Shown: positions 16,646-26,920, numbered from the stretch's first letter. The stretch: DNA of 64,000 nucleotides from Candidatus Eremiobacter antarcticus (GCA_003244105.1 QHBK01000002.1:62001-126000); one strand, 5' to 3'. Notes: a model not told the origin generated them from the sequence alone. Program-made: numbers and translations.

Positions 16646-18298
16646 TCAGATCTCCCACTGCCATGTGTTCCAAAACGGCGTCACCGCATATGCCGGCCGG
16701 TAGTTCACGAGGTCGAGGTTGACGACGTCTTGCCGTTGTGCGAACCACAGCACCAACACCGGCAGCTGATCCACCAGGATCTGCTGCACCTTCGTGTACG
16801 CGGCCTTGCGCTTTGTGAGATCGTATTCGCTCAGAGCGGTCAACTCGGCGCGGTCGAGCGCTCGATCGCACAGATGATAGATATTCCAGCCGCCGGGCGG
16901 CCTCATGCTGCACATGAAGAGTTGGGAATCTTCGGGGTCCACGCCGTTCGCCCACTCCTCGAATGCGACGTCGAATTTTCCCGACTGCTCGATTCCCCCC
17001 GCAGCTTTCGATCCGTACAGCTTTTCTGACGGATAGTTCTTGATGACGACGCGGGCGCCGACTTGCGCCCACTCGTCGCGGATCACGCGTTGCGCGGCGG
17101 CGGTGGTCGACGATCCCGAGAAGCCCACCATGACCAGCGTCAGACTCTTGCCGTCCTTGTGACGCACTCCGTCGGATCCCAGCCGCCAACCGGACCGCTC
17201 CAACAGCCGCCGTGACAGAGCCGGATCGTAATGATAGGCTCGCAAATGTTCGGCATGAGCCCACGAGAACGGCGGTTGATCGCTGTCTGCCGGCAGGTTG
17301 ACTCCGTGCGCTACGTTGGTGATCAGCTCGCGGCGGTCGGTCCCATAGGCCAGAGCGTGCCGCACTCGAAGGTCCCGCAAGAGGGGCGTGCCCGCGTTGA
17401 AGCCGATGTCGGCGAACCGAGTGAAGGGGTACAAGTAGATCGTCGTCCCCGCTATGCCATGCAACTGCGGCTCCTGCGCCTGCGATGCGTTGTAATAGAA
17501 GTCGATCTCATGCTCGCGGATCTTGCGCAAGAGCTGCCGGTCGTCGGCGATGATGTGGTATTGCACTTCCTTCAGTTGGGGAGGCCCGCGCCAGTAGCTG
17601 GGATTGGCGACCATTCTGATACTCTTGCCTTTGACGTAGGATACGATCTTGAACGGCCCGGTGCCGATCGGCAAATCGTTGTAAGCGACGTTGTTGAGGT
17701 CAGGGGATTTGGCCAGCAGGTGTTGCGGCAGAATGCAGAACGTCGTGCTCGACATCGTGAAGAATGTGGCGACCAGGGGTGCATAGCGCTGCTTGAGGTG
17801 GATGACGAGCGTATACTTGTCGGGCGTGTCGATTCTCGTGATCAGCTCATAGCCCAGGCGGCTTTGGATATCGTTCTTGGGGTTGAGCACCTGGCGCCAT
17901 GTGTAGACGACGTCGGCGGCGGTGAACGGCGCGCCATCCTGCCACTTCACACCTCGTCTGAGATGGTAGACGATCGTCAAGCCGTCTTTGCTGATGCCGC
18001 CGTTGGCAAGCGTCGGAAGCTTCGTCGCCAGCTCCGGCACGAACTCATTGCGGTCGTTCCAATAGAACAGATAGCTGGCCCAAAACATCGAGATATCCGT
18101 ATCGATGACCTGGGTCCCGAACAAGGGATTCAAATTGTCCGGTTCCGGCTGTCCGCCGATCCGCAGGATGCCCGGTTGCGTCCAGGGATTTGATTCAGCG
18201 GTTTCCGAGGGCCGTGCCGACGATGCATGGCAGCCGATCAGGCCGGCAAGGTCCATCACCGCAAGCAACGCCGCCAAGAAGATCACGCGGCGGATCAC
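16646..18298 (-). CDS. Peptide/oligopeptide ABC transporter substrate-binding lipoprotein (SBP_bac_5)
   Basis: A 550-residue extracytoplasmic solute receptor. GTG 18298 is chosen because it overlaps the stop of the GGDEF-EAL gene (GTGA) and opens into a lipoprotein signal with cysteine at residue 23 (LAGLIGC). The SBP_bac_5 pattern is complete: PDNLNPLFGTQVID, YHLRRGVKWQDGAPFTAADVVYTW, IGTGPFKIVSYVKG and the C-terminal domain with VRHALAYGTDRRELI. Family members deliver di- and oligopeptides or nickel to an ABC permease, yet no permease or ATPase gene is nearby. Coupling to the c-di-GMP gene raises the alternative that it serves as a sensory input rather than a transport partner. Confidence 0.9.
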   Translation of the reverse strand: MIRRVIFLAALLAVMDLAGLIGCHASSARPSETAESNPWTQPGILRIGGQPEPDNLNPLFGTQVIDTDISMFWASYLFYWNDRNEFVPELATKLPTLANGGISKDGLTIVYHLRRGVKWQDGAPFTAADVVYTWRQVLNPKNDIQSRLGYELITRIDTPDKYTLVIHLKQRYAPLVATFFTMSSTTFCILPQHLLAKSPDLNNVAYNDLPIGTGPFKIVSYVKGKSIRMVANPSYWRGPPQLKEVQYHIIADDRQLLRKIREHEIDFYYNASQAQEPQLHGIAGTTIYLYPFTRFADIGFNAGTPLLRDLRVRHALAYGTDRRELITNVAHGVNLPADSDQPPFSWAHAEHLRAYHYDPALSRRLLERSGWRLGSDGVRHKDGKSLTLVMVGFSGSSTTAAAQRVIRDEWAQVGARVVIKNYPSEKLYGSKAAGGIEQSGKFDVAFEEWANGVDPEDSQLFMCSMRPPGGWNIYHLCDRALDRAELTALSEYDLTKRKAAYTKVQQILVDQLPVLVLWFAQRQDVVNLDLVNYRPAYAVTPFWNTWQWEI

Positions 18299-20649
18299 AG
18301 CGCCACCTTCTGCGGCGAACGCTGCTCGAACACGGCGAGCCACTCATCGGCGGGCCGGGGGATGCCGAGATAGAAGCCCTGTGCTTCATCGCAATGCAAC
18401 CGCTGCAACTGCAGGAACTGCTGCGCCGTTTCGACACCCTCAGCGACCACGCGCAGCTTGAGGCTGCGGGCGAGCGCGATGATGGCCGCGGGAATCGCCT
18501 CGTCGAAACGTTCGTCTGTGAGGGCTTGAATGAATGATTGATCGATCTTGAGCGCGTCGATCGGAAAGCTCTTGAGGTAGGCGAGCGAGCTGTATCCGGT
18601 TCCGAAGTCGTCCAAGCAGACGGCCACGCCCAGGTCGCGCATCTGCTGCAGCATGCGAGTGCTGGCTGCCACGTCCCTCATCACGAGCGTTTCCGTCAAT
18701 TCGACCTGCAGATGACCGGGAGCAAGCCCAGTAGCCTCGAGTATGGTCGAGATCGTCTGCGCAAGATCGACCTGCTGGAACTGCCGGGCGGACAGGTTGA
18801 CGGACATGCGGCCGGTCATATAGCCGAGGCGCCGCCAAGTCTCGTGCTGCGCACACGCCGTCTTCAACACCCACTCGCCCAGCGGCACGATGATGCCCAT
18901 GTCTTCCGCCAACGGGATGAACTCGTTGGGCGGCACGGATCCGAGCTGCGGGTGCGGCCAGCGCACGAGCGCCTCGAGGCCCATCAACGATTGCGTCGCG
19001 ACCGAGATGATGGGTTGATAATGCACCACGAATTCTTGACGTTCGACGGCTCGGCGCAGGTCGCGTTCAAGCGACAGTTTGCGGCTTGCCGCTTGTTGCA
19101 TGTCTTGCGTGTACAGCCGCACGTTGTTGGGCCCCTCGCCCTTGGCTTTGTACATGGCTGCATCCGCGTACTTGATGAGAGCTTCGATGTCACCGCTGTC
19201 GAGCGGGGACATGCTGGCTCCGACGCTGACCGTCACGAAGAACTCGTGCTTGTCGATTTGGAACGGCCGGTCGACCGCCCTGGTGATCGCATCGATGACT
19301 AAGTTCACATCGCTGGGTTTGGCGATATCGGCAAGGACGATCATGAACTCATCGCCGCCGGCGCGCGCCACCGTATCGCCGTCGCGCACCGAGGCCGTTA
19401 GGCGCACGCCCAGCTCCTTGAGGACTTCGTCGCCGCAGGCATGGCCGAGCGTATCGTTGATGAACTTGAAGCGGTCGACGTCGAGGACCAAGACAGCCAC
19501 GCCACGCTCGTGACGTCGAGCATCGCGAATCGATCGTGCGAGCCTGTCCAGGAGAAGGGCCCGGTTGGGCAACCCGGTGAGCGCGTCGTGATGCGCGATG
19601 TGGGCCAGACGTTCTTCTGCCTGCTTGCGCTCGGTGACGTCGAGGACGCTGCCGTTGATGCGTACGGGCTCCCCCGCCGCATTCACGATGCATTCGGCCT
19701 GCTCCTGAACGTAGCGCACCGAACCATCGCGCAGCAGGATGCGGTGATCCATGTTGTATGCAGCACCGTGCACGCGAGCGTCCTGAGCGGCCTGGCTGAC
19801 CATGTGCGCATCCGCCGGATGGTCGAATGTCCGCAACAGCGCGTCAGACACCTCGTCCGGGGTCACGCGGAAGATGCGCAGCATCTCATCCGACCAGATG
19901 AGCTTGCCGCTTATGAGGTCATGATTCCAGTTGCCCACTCGAGCGAGCCGCTGGGCGTCGCTGAGGCTGTGATTCGATTCGGTGAGGTCCGCTAAGAAGC
20001 GCCGCTCGGCCACGCGGTTGGCGTGGCGCATCCTCAAAAGGACGAACCCGAACAACAGACTCAAGGCGACCAGTTCATCGATGGCGAGGCTGATGCGAAG
20101 TCGCGCACGCGCCGATGAAGATCGTGCTTCAGCATCGAGCCGGTTCGAGAGGGGCTCGACGTCATCACCCAGCGCGCTGAAGAGCAGTTCGCCCGTTCTC
20201 TGGCGACCTTCCGCCAATTCCCCCAAGCGCTCGGTCACGAGCGGCCTTGCGACGCTGTTCACCCATTGGTCGTGAAGCCGTCGGATGTCGCGCAAAGAGG
20301 GCTCGATGGAGCGCAGGCCAGCTTCTCTGGAAAATAGCGCTAAGGCAGAATACTGGCTCGCGAACGTGCGGCGTGCATCCGAAGCTGACTTGAGATAGAT
20401 GCCGTCACCGGTGCTGGTGAAGCCGCGCAAGCTTGACTCTTCCCGGATGAGCGATTCCAGCATCCGCGTCGAAAGCTGCCGAGCCTCGTAATAATTCTGA
20501 GCTTGGGCGAGCGTCGTCGAGATAGCTTGATAATTGTGCAGCGAGATGAAGATGGTCGCCAAGACCACCACGATGACGAGGGCTCTGCTGCTCTTTGGCC
20601 TTGCGAAGCTTTGCGGCGACCGGGATCCATAGGCAATCGGAGCTCGCAT
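18295..20649 (-). CDS. Membrane-bound GGDEF-EAL c-di-GMP protein with extracytoplasmic sensor and PAS domain
   Basis: A 784-residue signalling protein. Order: membrane helix at about 22-40, a periplasmic helical sensor of about 150 residues, a second helix near 192-208 (LVALSLLFGFVLLRM), a PAS domain (about 235-340), GGDEF (about 350-510) and EAL (about 525-775). The cyclase motif AGGDEF (near 429) is intact, and RDGD five residues before it fits the inhibitory I-site. The phosphodiesterase domain has GLEALVRW, DDFGTGYSS and AEGVET, so both halves could be active on c-di-GMP. Its last codons overlap the start of the peptide-binding lipoprotein, so the two are likely coexpressed. Confidence 0.93.
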   Translation of the reverse strand: MRAPIAYGSRSPQSFARPKSSRALVIVVVLATIFISLHNYQAISTTLAQAQNYYEARQLSTRMLESLIREESSLRGFTSTGDGIYLKSASDARRTFASQYSALALFSREAGLRSIEPSLRDIRRLHDQWVNSVARPLVTERLGELAEGRQRTGELLFSALGDDVEPLSNRLDAEARSSSARARLRISLAIDELVALSLLFGFVLLRMRHANRVAERRFLADLTESNHSLSDAQRLARVGNWNHDLISGKLIWSDEMLRIFRVTPDEVSDALLRTFDHPADAHMVSQAAQDARVHGAAYNMDHRILLRDGSVRYVQEQAECIVNAAGEPVRINGSVLDVTERKQAEERLAHIAHHDALTGLPNRALLLDRLARSIRDARRHERGVAVLVLDVDRFKFINDTLGHACGDEVLKELGVRLTASVRDGDTVARAGGDEFMIVLADIAKPSDVNLVIDAITRAVDRPFQIDKHEFFVTVSVGASMSPLDSGDIEALIKYADAAMYKAKGEGPNNVRLYTQDMQQAASRKLSLERDLRRAVERQEFVVHYQPIISVATQSLMGLEALVRWPHPQLGSVPPNEFIPLAEDMGIIVPLGEWVLKTACAQHETWRRLGYMTGRMSVNLSARQFQQVDLAQTISTILEATGLAPGHLQVELTETLVMRDVAASTRMLQQMRDLGVAVCLDDFGTGYSSLAYLKSFPIDALKIDQSFIQALTDERFDEAIPAAIIALARSLKLRVVAEGVETAQQFLQLQRLHCDEAQGFYLGIPRPADEWLAVFEQRSPQKVAL

Positions 20650-20754
20650 AACCCGGTTATCGGCGTAGCGGGCACCGCGCGCCTCGCGTCATTCGGACAG
20701 GCGTCACACGCCGCTTCAATCCGTTGGCGCGGCAGGGCGTCAGCGACCGAGCCT

Positions 20755-22773
20755 TCAGCTTCGAATGGTCTGGCCCAGCCGAGCGCTCCAGCGGTACAGC
20801 GCGAAAATAACCATCAGAAAAATGAGCGCTCCCAAGGGCATGGCGACTGCTTGGAACGAGTCGCCCACGACCGCCAGGGGCGTCGCCTTGCCGGTCGCCA
20901 CGATGATGCCTGCCAAGACGACGCCGAAGAGGCTTTCCCCCACGATCAGTCCGGAAGCGATGAGGACCCCCAGCCGTCTCGCCGCCTCGCCGTTGGGACG
21001 TTTTGCCACCCAGCGGTTATATGCCCAACCAACCACCGCGCCGAGAACGGCCGCCGAAGTCGTAGCGGCCGGCAGGTAGATCCCCAACCCGACGGCCAGC
21101 GGAGGGAGCTGCCAACGCCCTCGAGCGCGCAGCACTTCGTCGACGATGATGACGGCGATGCCGATCAAAACTCCCGTGCCGATCAAGCCCCAGTTGATTT
21201 GACCTCCGATGACGCCTTTGGCGAGCGTCGAGATCAGCGTGGCCTGCGGCGCCGGCAACTGGTGCGCTCCTGCGCCAAAGCCATATGCCTTGTTGAGAAG
21301 ATTGAGGATCGGTGGGATGACGATCGCCCCGAAGCCGACACCGATGACGAGCGACACTTGCTGGCGCCACGGGGTCGCATCCACGAGCTGACCGGTCTTG
21401 AGGTCTTGCAGGTTGTCGTTGGAGATCGTCGCGACGTTCAAGAGCACTGCGGTCACGAACAACGCGTATGCGACGAGCGCGGGAGCGCCGGCTGCGCCCG
21501 CGCTCTTGGCGATGATGAGCAAAAGCAACGAGGCGCCGATGACGGTGAGAATGCCCAACCCTGAAACCGGGCTGTTGGAGGAGCCGATCAGCCCCGCCAT
21601 ATACCCGCAGGCGGCTGCCACTAAGAACCCCGCCACGATGACGTAGATCATGCCGGCGATCACGAGCGCGACCGTCAGCGACGGAGTCGCACTGCCATGC
21701 AGAAAGCCGGTCAGCAATATGGCGAGCGGAATGAAGCAGGCCAGGCTGATGAGCGCGACCATGCCGATCGGCAGATCTCGTTCCGTCCGAGCCAACCCGC
21801 TGCGGTCGCCGCCGCTTGCCGCGAGCGCGCGCGACGCGATGATGGAGGACATCACTCCGGTGTACACGGGCTTGGCCAGCTTGCCGATCGTCCAGATGGC
21901 TGCGATGCCGATCGTGCCCGCACCAATGAAGCGCACTTGCTGCGACCAGACCGCCAGCGCGACGGTGGCCGCATCGCCCGCGGTGGGATGCAGCGCGGTC
22001 AGCAGCGGCGTCAAAACGCCCCATGCGATGACGAGCCCGGTAAGAATCGCCAATCCGACCTGGAGTCCGATGAGATGACCTGCCCCGACCAGCGCGAGCG
22101 ACAGGCCGACGCCGAAGCCCGTCGCGCCGCCGCCAACGCGCACGTACCCGGCCAGCGTATCGGTGAACACGCGCGCTGCTGCCACGGCGGCGAAGGCCGC
22201 CGATGCGAACGCAGCTACCGACAAGGTCAGCAGGCCCTTCTTGTTCTCCTCGACGCGTTCGGCTGTTTGGCTGCGTGAGCCGACGCCGACGCGCAGCACC
22301 TCGGCGGCGGCCACCCCTTCCGGATACGGCAGGTCCGAGTTGGTCACAAGCGCTCGGCGAAGCGGCACGCTGTACATGACGCCGAGCGTTCCGCCGATCG
22401 CGCACACCGCGAAGGACTCCCAAAACGGAAAGCCGGTCCACCAGCCGACCATGATGAGCCCGGGCAGCACGAAAATGATCGCCGACAGCGTTCCGGCCGC
22501 CGAAGCCACGGTCTGGACGATGTTGTTTTCTTGGATCGTCGCGCTCTTGAACGCGCGCAAGACTGCCATCGATATGACGGCGGCGGGGATTGAGGAGGCG
22601 AAAGTGAGCCCGACCTTCAGCCCCAAGTATACATTCGCAGCAGTGAAGACGAGCGTGATGGCGGCGCCCAAGACGATGCCCCGCCACGTGAGCTCACGAC
22701 GGGCGTCCCTCTTCTCGGCGGCTATCGAAGCCAACCGGCTATCCTGCGGACCACGACCGCGGCGTTCGAGCAA
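20755..22773 (-). CDS. OPT-family oligopeptide (or metal-chelate) transporter
   Basis: A 672-residue inner-membrane protein with roughly 15 hydrophobic segments. ELTWRGIVLGAAITLVFTAANVYLGLKVGLTF at the start, NNIVQTVASAAGTLSAIIFVLPGL, and PYPEGVAAAEVL match prokaryotic OPT transporters, which import peptides or siderophore/metal complexes by proton symport. The start is TTG at 22773, 20 bases beyond the stop of the phosphoesterase gene, with only a weak binding site, so an internal start is possible. It is translated behind the YncE-phosphoesterase gene, suggesting one transcript. Substrate unknown. Confidence 0.88.
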   Translation of the reverse strand: MLERRGRGPQDSRLASIAAEKRDARRELTWRGIVLGAAITLVFTAANVYLGLKVGLTFASSIPAAVISMAVLRAFKSATIQENNIVQTVASAAGTLSAIIFVLPGLIMVGWWTGFPFWESFAVCAIGGTLGVMYSVPLRRALVTNSDLPYPEGVAAAEVLRVGVGSRSQTAERVEENKKGLLTLSVAAFASAAFAAVAAARVFTDTLAGYVRVGGGATGFGVGLSLALVGAGHLIGLQVGLAILTGLVIAWGVLTPLLTALHPTAGDAATVALAVWSQQVRFIGAGTIGIAAIWTIGKLAKPVYTGVMSSIIASRALAASGGDRSGLARTERDLPIGMVALISLACFIPLAILLTGFLHGSATPSLTVALVIAGMIYVIVAGFLVAAACGYMAGLIGSSNSPVSGLGILTVIGASLLLLIIAKSAGAAGAPALVAYALFVTAVLLNVATISNDNLQDLKTGQLVDATPWRQQVSLVIGVGFGAIVIPPILNLLNKAYGFGAGAHQLPAPQATLISTLAKGVIGGQINWGLIGTGVLIGIAVIIVDEVLRARGRWQLPPLAVGLGIYLPAATTSAAVLGAVVGWAYNRWVAKRPNGEAARRLGVLIASGLIVGESLFGVVLAGIIVATGKATPLAVVGDSFQAVAMPLGALIFLMVIFALYRWSARLGQTIRS

Positions 22774-22793
22774 TAAGCGCTCACGTCCGCCCG

Positions 22794-25151
22794 CTAATCC
22801 GCATGCCTCAGGATATCGGTGAGCGTTTTCGTATCGGCGCGGTCCTCTTTCGAGAAATCGAGCAGAGCGCTTCGTCCAGCGCCGTAGCTCCGTGCGGTGT
22901 TCTTGCGCTCCAGATCGTACAAGGCCGGCAGCAGCGTGTACGGCCGAAAGTCGGGCCGCGATTGAAAAGCGGCGAAGAGCGGCTGGGCGCCGGCGTCGTA
23001 TGTCGTCAGGGCGCCCAGTCCTAATATCAGCTCGACGGTCCGCAGCATCCCCACCTGCGTGAAGTGCTCGTGATGCGTGCCGGGCCGGGAGTAGGGACTG
23101 ATGACGTAGCCCGTGGTGCGCTGCTCGTCGACGTGGTCCGGACCGTTTTGCGCGTCATCCTCGACCACGAAGATCACGCTGCTGGACCAGTAGGGAGAAT
23201 GCGATATCGCATCGACCAACGTGCCGACGGCCTGGTCGTTGTCGGCCACCATGGCTTTCGGCGTCGGCGCGTGCAGGCGCGTGCCGACAGTGTGGTCGGC
23301 CGGCAGCCAAAGAATCTCCAGTTGCGGCAGCGTACGGCGGGCGACAAACTGGTGAAATTCACTCTGCCATTCCTTCACTCGTACGCGGTCTTGAATCGAC
23401 ATGTCGAACCCGGCGTAGAGGGTATCGGTGTGACCGGCAAGTCCAACACGCTCCGGCAGCCAGCGCCCTTTGAGTTTGGGATCTGGATCGGTGAACTCTC
23501 CGTAGTCGCGAAACGTGACATGCGCGCGCGTCGCGTCGTCCCACAGATAGCCGAGGGGCATGTCGTAAGGATCGGTGTCGTGACCTTCCCGACGGTCCGC
23601 GTACGCCGGCGGCCACGTCTTCTCGTTGTAATCGTTTGCGAAGGCCTCGGTGAGCCAGCAATGGCCGTCCTCGCTGACATGCGAATCCGTGAACATACGG
23701 TCGAATAAGCCAAAACGGTTGGCCAGCGCATGTTGGTTCGGGGTCACCGTGCGGCCGAAGATCGCAAGATCCGGTCGCCCGTCGCCCTTGGCGTCGTCGC
23801 CCAAGACCTGATCGTAGCTGCGGTTCTCTTTGATGACGAAGAAGACGTGACGGATAGGTCCGTGCGCTGAGACGACACGCGCTCCGTCGATCTCCTCCGC
23901 GCCCAGTTCGCGCCGTGAACGAGCCGTTGACGTGAGCATGGGAGCTGCATCTCGCTGCACTGCCGCGGTCAGCTGCGCAAGCTGCGCCCCGTCCGGAATC
24001 GGTATCGCCCGCAGCGAGCCCACCAGGTTATAGCCGATGTAAGCGCCCGCGTCTGCGCTGGTGGCGATGTGATCGATTCGCCCGGGCGGCCTGGTCGCGT
24101 ACGGCTGGTATGAGGCGTTTGCATGGCTGCTGTCTCCTTTTCCGTCGGCCACGAGCAGCGTGCCATGCGCATCGTCAACCGCCACGGCGGTGGGGTACCA
24201 TCCGGTCGGAACCGCGCCCATGAAATGCAACGGATCGGTTTCCAGAACGGCCACGGCGTTTGCATCTGCGAGCGTCACGTAGAGCCGGTGAGAGTGAGCA
24301 TCGAGAGAAAGTGCGTTCGGCTCGAGCCCGATAGAAGGCTGATCGAAAAGACGGATGCGTGCCGTTTGCCGGACCGTTTCGGTCGCAACATCGACAGCAC
24401 TGACGCTGTCATCGTCGGCATTGGCCACGTACAGCGTTCTGCCGTCGGGGGTCAACGCGAGGGCCTCGGGGTGCAGTCCTGTGCGAATGCGGCGCACGAT
24501 TGCGGCGGCCCGAGGATCGACCGAGATGATGCCGTCGCCGCCCCAGTCAGCGACGAAGATGCGTGCGCCGTCAGACGTGTACAGAAGATCTGCGGGATGC
24601 TTGCCGACAGCGATGGTGCGCACCACGAGGCCGCGCTGTCTATCCACAATCTCGATGGCCCCGCCGCTCTCCCCGGAAACGGCGAGCTCGCCGTTCGTCG
24701 GGTTGCGCGCGATGTAGCCGCCGTAAAAGTGCGCTTTTGCGGCGAGCTGTATGCTGCTGTCGATCACCACGCTCGAGGGCCCGCGGATGCTGACGTGCAC
24801 GAGGCTATCGCTGTCGCCCGTGCACAGCCATAGTCCCGCTCCGTTAGGGTCCCAAAGCGGCCTTCCAAACGCTCCTGTAAGCTTGAGGACGGCCACATCT
24901 GCCAGCGACGCTGCGTTGAGAATTCGCAATTGCGGCATGCCGACGCCTGACTCGATCAGCGCCAACATTGAGTTGTCAGGCGAAAGCGTGAGGCCTTGCG
25001 GCAGGGTGCCTACCGCCCGTATCACACCCGGCGGCCTTTCGATCTGCCAGCCGTTCGGCAGTACGACCGGCGCGCGCGTCACTGTGACATCGGCTGCCCA
25101 CGCCCAGGCCGTCGCGGCTGCGAGGAAGACAAAAGCAAGGGCGGCCCGCAT
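22794..25151 (-). CDS. Exported YncE-like beta-propeller fused to phosphoesterase (alkaline-phosphatase superfamily)
   Basis: A 785-residue exported protein: signal peptide (ALAFVFLAAATAWAWA), a YVTN/YncE-type propeller to about residue 370 with repeats such as LYVANADDDSVSAVDV, then an alkaline-phosphatase-superfamily phosphoesterase of the acid phosphatase/phospholipase C kind from about 425 (HVFFVIKENRSYDQVLGD, FTDSHVSEDGHCWLTEAFANDY, VIFVVEDDAQNGPDHVDEQRT). The metal-binding acid and histidine residues in VEDDAQNGPDHVD are present. It probably hydrolyses phosphate esters or phospholipids outside the cytoplasm. ATG 25151 has GGGAGA in front. The next gene downstream is the OPT transporter. 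Confidence 0.88.
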   Translation of the reverse strand: MRAALAFVFLAAATAWAWAADVTVTRAPVVLPNGWQIERPPGVIRAVGTLPQGLTLSPDNSMLALIESGVGMPQLRILNAASLADVAVLKLTGAFGRPLWDPNGAGLWLCTGDSDSLVHVSIRGPSSVVIDSSIQLAAKAHFYGGYIARNPTNGELAVSGESGGAIEIVDRQRGLVVRTIAVGKHPADLLYTSDGARIFVADWGGDGIISVDPRAAAIVRRIRTGLHPEALALTPDGRTLYVANADDDSVSAVDVATETVRQTARIRLFDQPSIGLEPNALSLDAHSHRLYVTLADANAVAVLETDPLHFMGAVPTGWYPTAVAVDDAHGTLLVADGKGDSSHANASYQPYATRPPGRIDHIATSADAGAYIGYNLVGSLRAIPIPDGAQLAQLTAAVQRDAAPMLTSTARSRRELGAEEIDGARVVSAHGPIRHVFFVIKENRSYDQVLGDDAKGDGRPDLAIFGRTVTPNQHALANRFGLFDRMFTDSHVSEDGHCWLTEAFANDYNEKTWPPAYADRREGHDTDPYDMPLGYLWDDATRAHVTFRDYGEFTDPDPKLKGRWLPERVGLAGHTDTLYAGFDMSIQDRVRVKEWQSEFHQFVARRTLPQLEILWLPADHTVGTRLHAPTPKAMVADNDQAVGTLVDAISHSPYWSSSVIFVVEDDAQNGPDHVDEQRTTGYVISPYSRPGTHHEHFTQVGMLRTVELILGLGALTTYDAGAQPLFAAFQSRPDFRPYTLLPALYDLERKNTARSYGAGRSALLDFSKEDRADTKTLTDILRHAD

Positions 25152-25265
25152 TCAGATCTCCCTTCATCACACCGCCCGTCCGCAACGGGTTCGATGGCAA
25201 GCGCAATATGCCATCAAGCTGTTTCGCCAGGGGTGTGGCCTGACTCGACGGGAAACGCGCCTTCC

Positions 25266-26519
25266 GTGCGCGAGCTCTTCAGCCAACGAGATTTTCTCGC
25301 CTACTTCGTGGCGCGGCACGCTTCCGTCTTGGGTGGCAGCATTGAAGCGGCCGCGATCGGGTGGCAGATCTTCTCGATCCGCCACAAGCCGTTGGATCTC
25401 GGGCTTGTCGGATTGACCTTGTTCTTGCCGGAACTGCTGCTCGCGTTGCCCGCGGGTGTGCTCGCCGATCGCGTTGACCGGCGCCTGATCTGCGTGTGCA
25501 ACGCGTGCATCGAGATCGCAGCCCTGGCGTTATTCGTCGCGCTCAGCGCGTCGGGATCACGCTCGTTGCCGGCATATCTCGCGCTTATCGCGCTGATCGG
25601 CGTCGCCCAGGCCACGGCAGCTCCAGCCGATCGTGCTTTGCTGGTCGGCGTTGTCAAGTCGCACCAGTACCTCAGGGCTACTGCCTTCTCTTCATCGTTC
25701 GGTCAATTGGTGCGCATCGCCGGGCCGGCTCTGGCCGGAGCGCTCCTGGCCATCAACACCCCCTTTGCGTTCGGCGCTGCGGCGTTCTGCTACGTGGTGG
25801 CCGGCGCGGGATTCAGCTTTTTACCCAGGCTCAAGGCAGACGCACACGATCACGACATCTCCTTGTTTCGGTCCGCGATCGAAGGCATTCGATATATTCT
25901 TGAAAAGAAGCTGGTTTTGGGCGCCATATCATTGGACTTGTTCGCGGTGCTCTTCGGCGGGGCCACGGCTCTCTTGCCGGTCTATGCGGTGAAGATCTTG
26001 CAAGTAGGACCCGCCGGCTTCGGAGCTTTGCGAGCCGCTCCGGCGGTTGGAGCGTCGCTTGTGGCTCTCTATCTTGCGCGGCGCCCGATCCACGGGAAAG
26101 CGGGTCCGCTGTTGCTCTGGTGCGTGGCCGGCTTCGGCGCAGCAACAATCGTCTTCGGCGTTTCGAAAAGCCTCCTGTTGTCACTCATTGCGCTAGCGCT
26201 CACGGGCGCGTTTGACATGGTCAGCATGGTCATCCGCAATGTGCTCGTGCAACTCGGAACGCCGGACACGATGCGCGGCCGGGTCAATGCAGTCGAAAAT
26301 GTCTTCATCGGCGCAAGCAACGAGCTTGGGGAGTTTGAATCGGGTACGGTCGCCGCGCTCTTGGGGACAGAGGCATCGGTTGTTCTCGGCGGCGTGGCCA
26401 CGCTCGTCGTCATCGCCTTATGGAGCGTGTTGTTCCCGCAGCTGCGGCGATACGACCGCCTGCTGCCCGATAGTCCGCCGGAACCCGTGGCGGCTTATCC
26501 GGGTGCTTCCGGGCGATAG
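25266..26519 (+). CDS. MFS exporter (EntS/DHA3-like)
   Basis: About 417 residues with 12 predicted membrane helices. LFSQRDFLAYFVARHASVLGGSIEAAAIGWQIF is helix 1, and LPAGVLADRVDRRLICV is the MFS loop 2-3 motif with the conserved aspartate. RGRVNAVENVFIGASNELGEFESG in the C-terminal half is typical of the EntS/MacB-like DHA3 exporters, which pump out siderophores or drugs. The start is uncertain: GTG 25266 has a weak distant GGGAA, and GTG 25233 has an AGGGG that is too close. It is transcribed away from the phosphoesterase gene and converges on the VOC gene with a 25-base overlap. Confidence 0.88.
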   Translation: MRELFSQRDFLAYFVARHASVLGGSIEAAAIGWQIFSIRHKPLDLGLVGLTLFLPELLLALPAGVLADRVDRRLICVCNACIEIAALALFVALSASGSRSLPAYLALIALIGVAQATAAPADRALLVGVVKSHQYLRATAFSSSFGQLVRIAGPALAGALLAINTPFAFGAAAFCYVVAGAGFSFLPRLKADAHDHDISLFRSAIEGIRYILEKKLVLGAISLDLFAVLFGGATALLPVYAVKILQVGPAGFGALRAAPAVGASLVALYLARRPIHGKAGPLLLWCVAGFGAATIVFGVSKSLLLSLIALALTGAFDMVSMVIRNVLVQLGTPDTMRGRVNAVENVFIGASNELGEFESGTVAALLGTEASVVLGGVATLVVIALWSVLFPQLRRYDRLLPDSPPEPVAAYPGASGR

Positions 26520-26920
26520 GTTCCAAAATCCCATGGATGGCCATCGAGGTCGAGCGCGCTGAAGTCGTGCGATCCGTAATCAGTGTCGCTCGGCGGCCTC
26601 GTGATGCGTGCGCCGGCCGCTTTCGCGCGTTCGTGCAACGCGTCAACGGCTGCCGCATCCGCCAGAGCCACATAAATGGAACCCGTCACGCCGTTGACCT
26701 CCTTCGGTGAGCGCACAGGGTAGTCGTCGTCGCGGCTATTGCCGAGCATGACGAGGTTCCCGGCGATCATCAGTTCTGCATGCCCAACTGTCCCGTCAGC
26801 AGTGTCATACACGACATGAGGCTCGGCGCCGAAAGCGCGTTCCAGCCACGCGATGGCCGCGCGAGCGTCCGTATAACGAAGAGCGGGATAGACGGTCTGC
26901 GCTCGCTGTGCGGCGCTCAT
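26495..26920 (-). CDS. VOC-family protein, glyoxalase-like (YPALRYTDARAAIAWLERAFG type)
   Basis: A 141-residue protein of the VOC fold with one module plus extension: VYPALRYTDARAAIAWLERAFGAE, GHAELMIAGNLVMLG and the C-terminal DFSALDLDGHPWDFGTY. This subgroup (often called PhnB-like or glyoxalase superfamily) lacks a firmly known reaction. ATG 26920 is chosen because it overlaps the stop of the upstream secreted-protein gene as ATGA; the open frame continues to 26992 but has no supporting site. The 3' end overlaps the convergent MFS gene. Confidence 0.8.
   Translation of the reverse strand: MSAAQRAQTVYPALRYTDARAAIAWLERAFGAEPHVVYDTADGTVGHAELMIAGNLVMLGNSRDDDYPVRSPKEVNGVTGSIYVALADAAAVDALHERAKAAGARITRPPSDTDYGSHDFSALDLDGHPWDFGTYRPEAPG

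Noticed and set aside
18538..19302. 254-residue plus-strand frame
   Set aside because: Antisense to the EAL/GGDEF coding region and without recognisable motif.
21017..22687. 556-residue frame inside the OPT transporter
   Set aside because: Arginine/histidine-rich shadow of the real gene in another frame, typical of GC-rich DNA.
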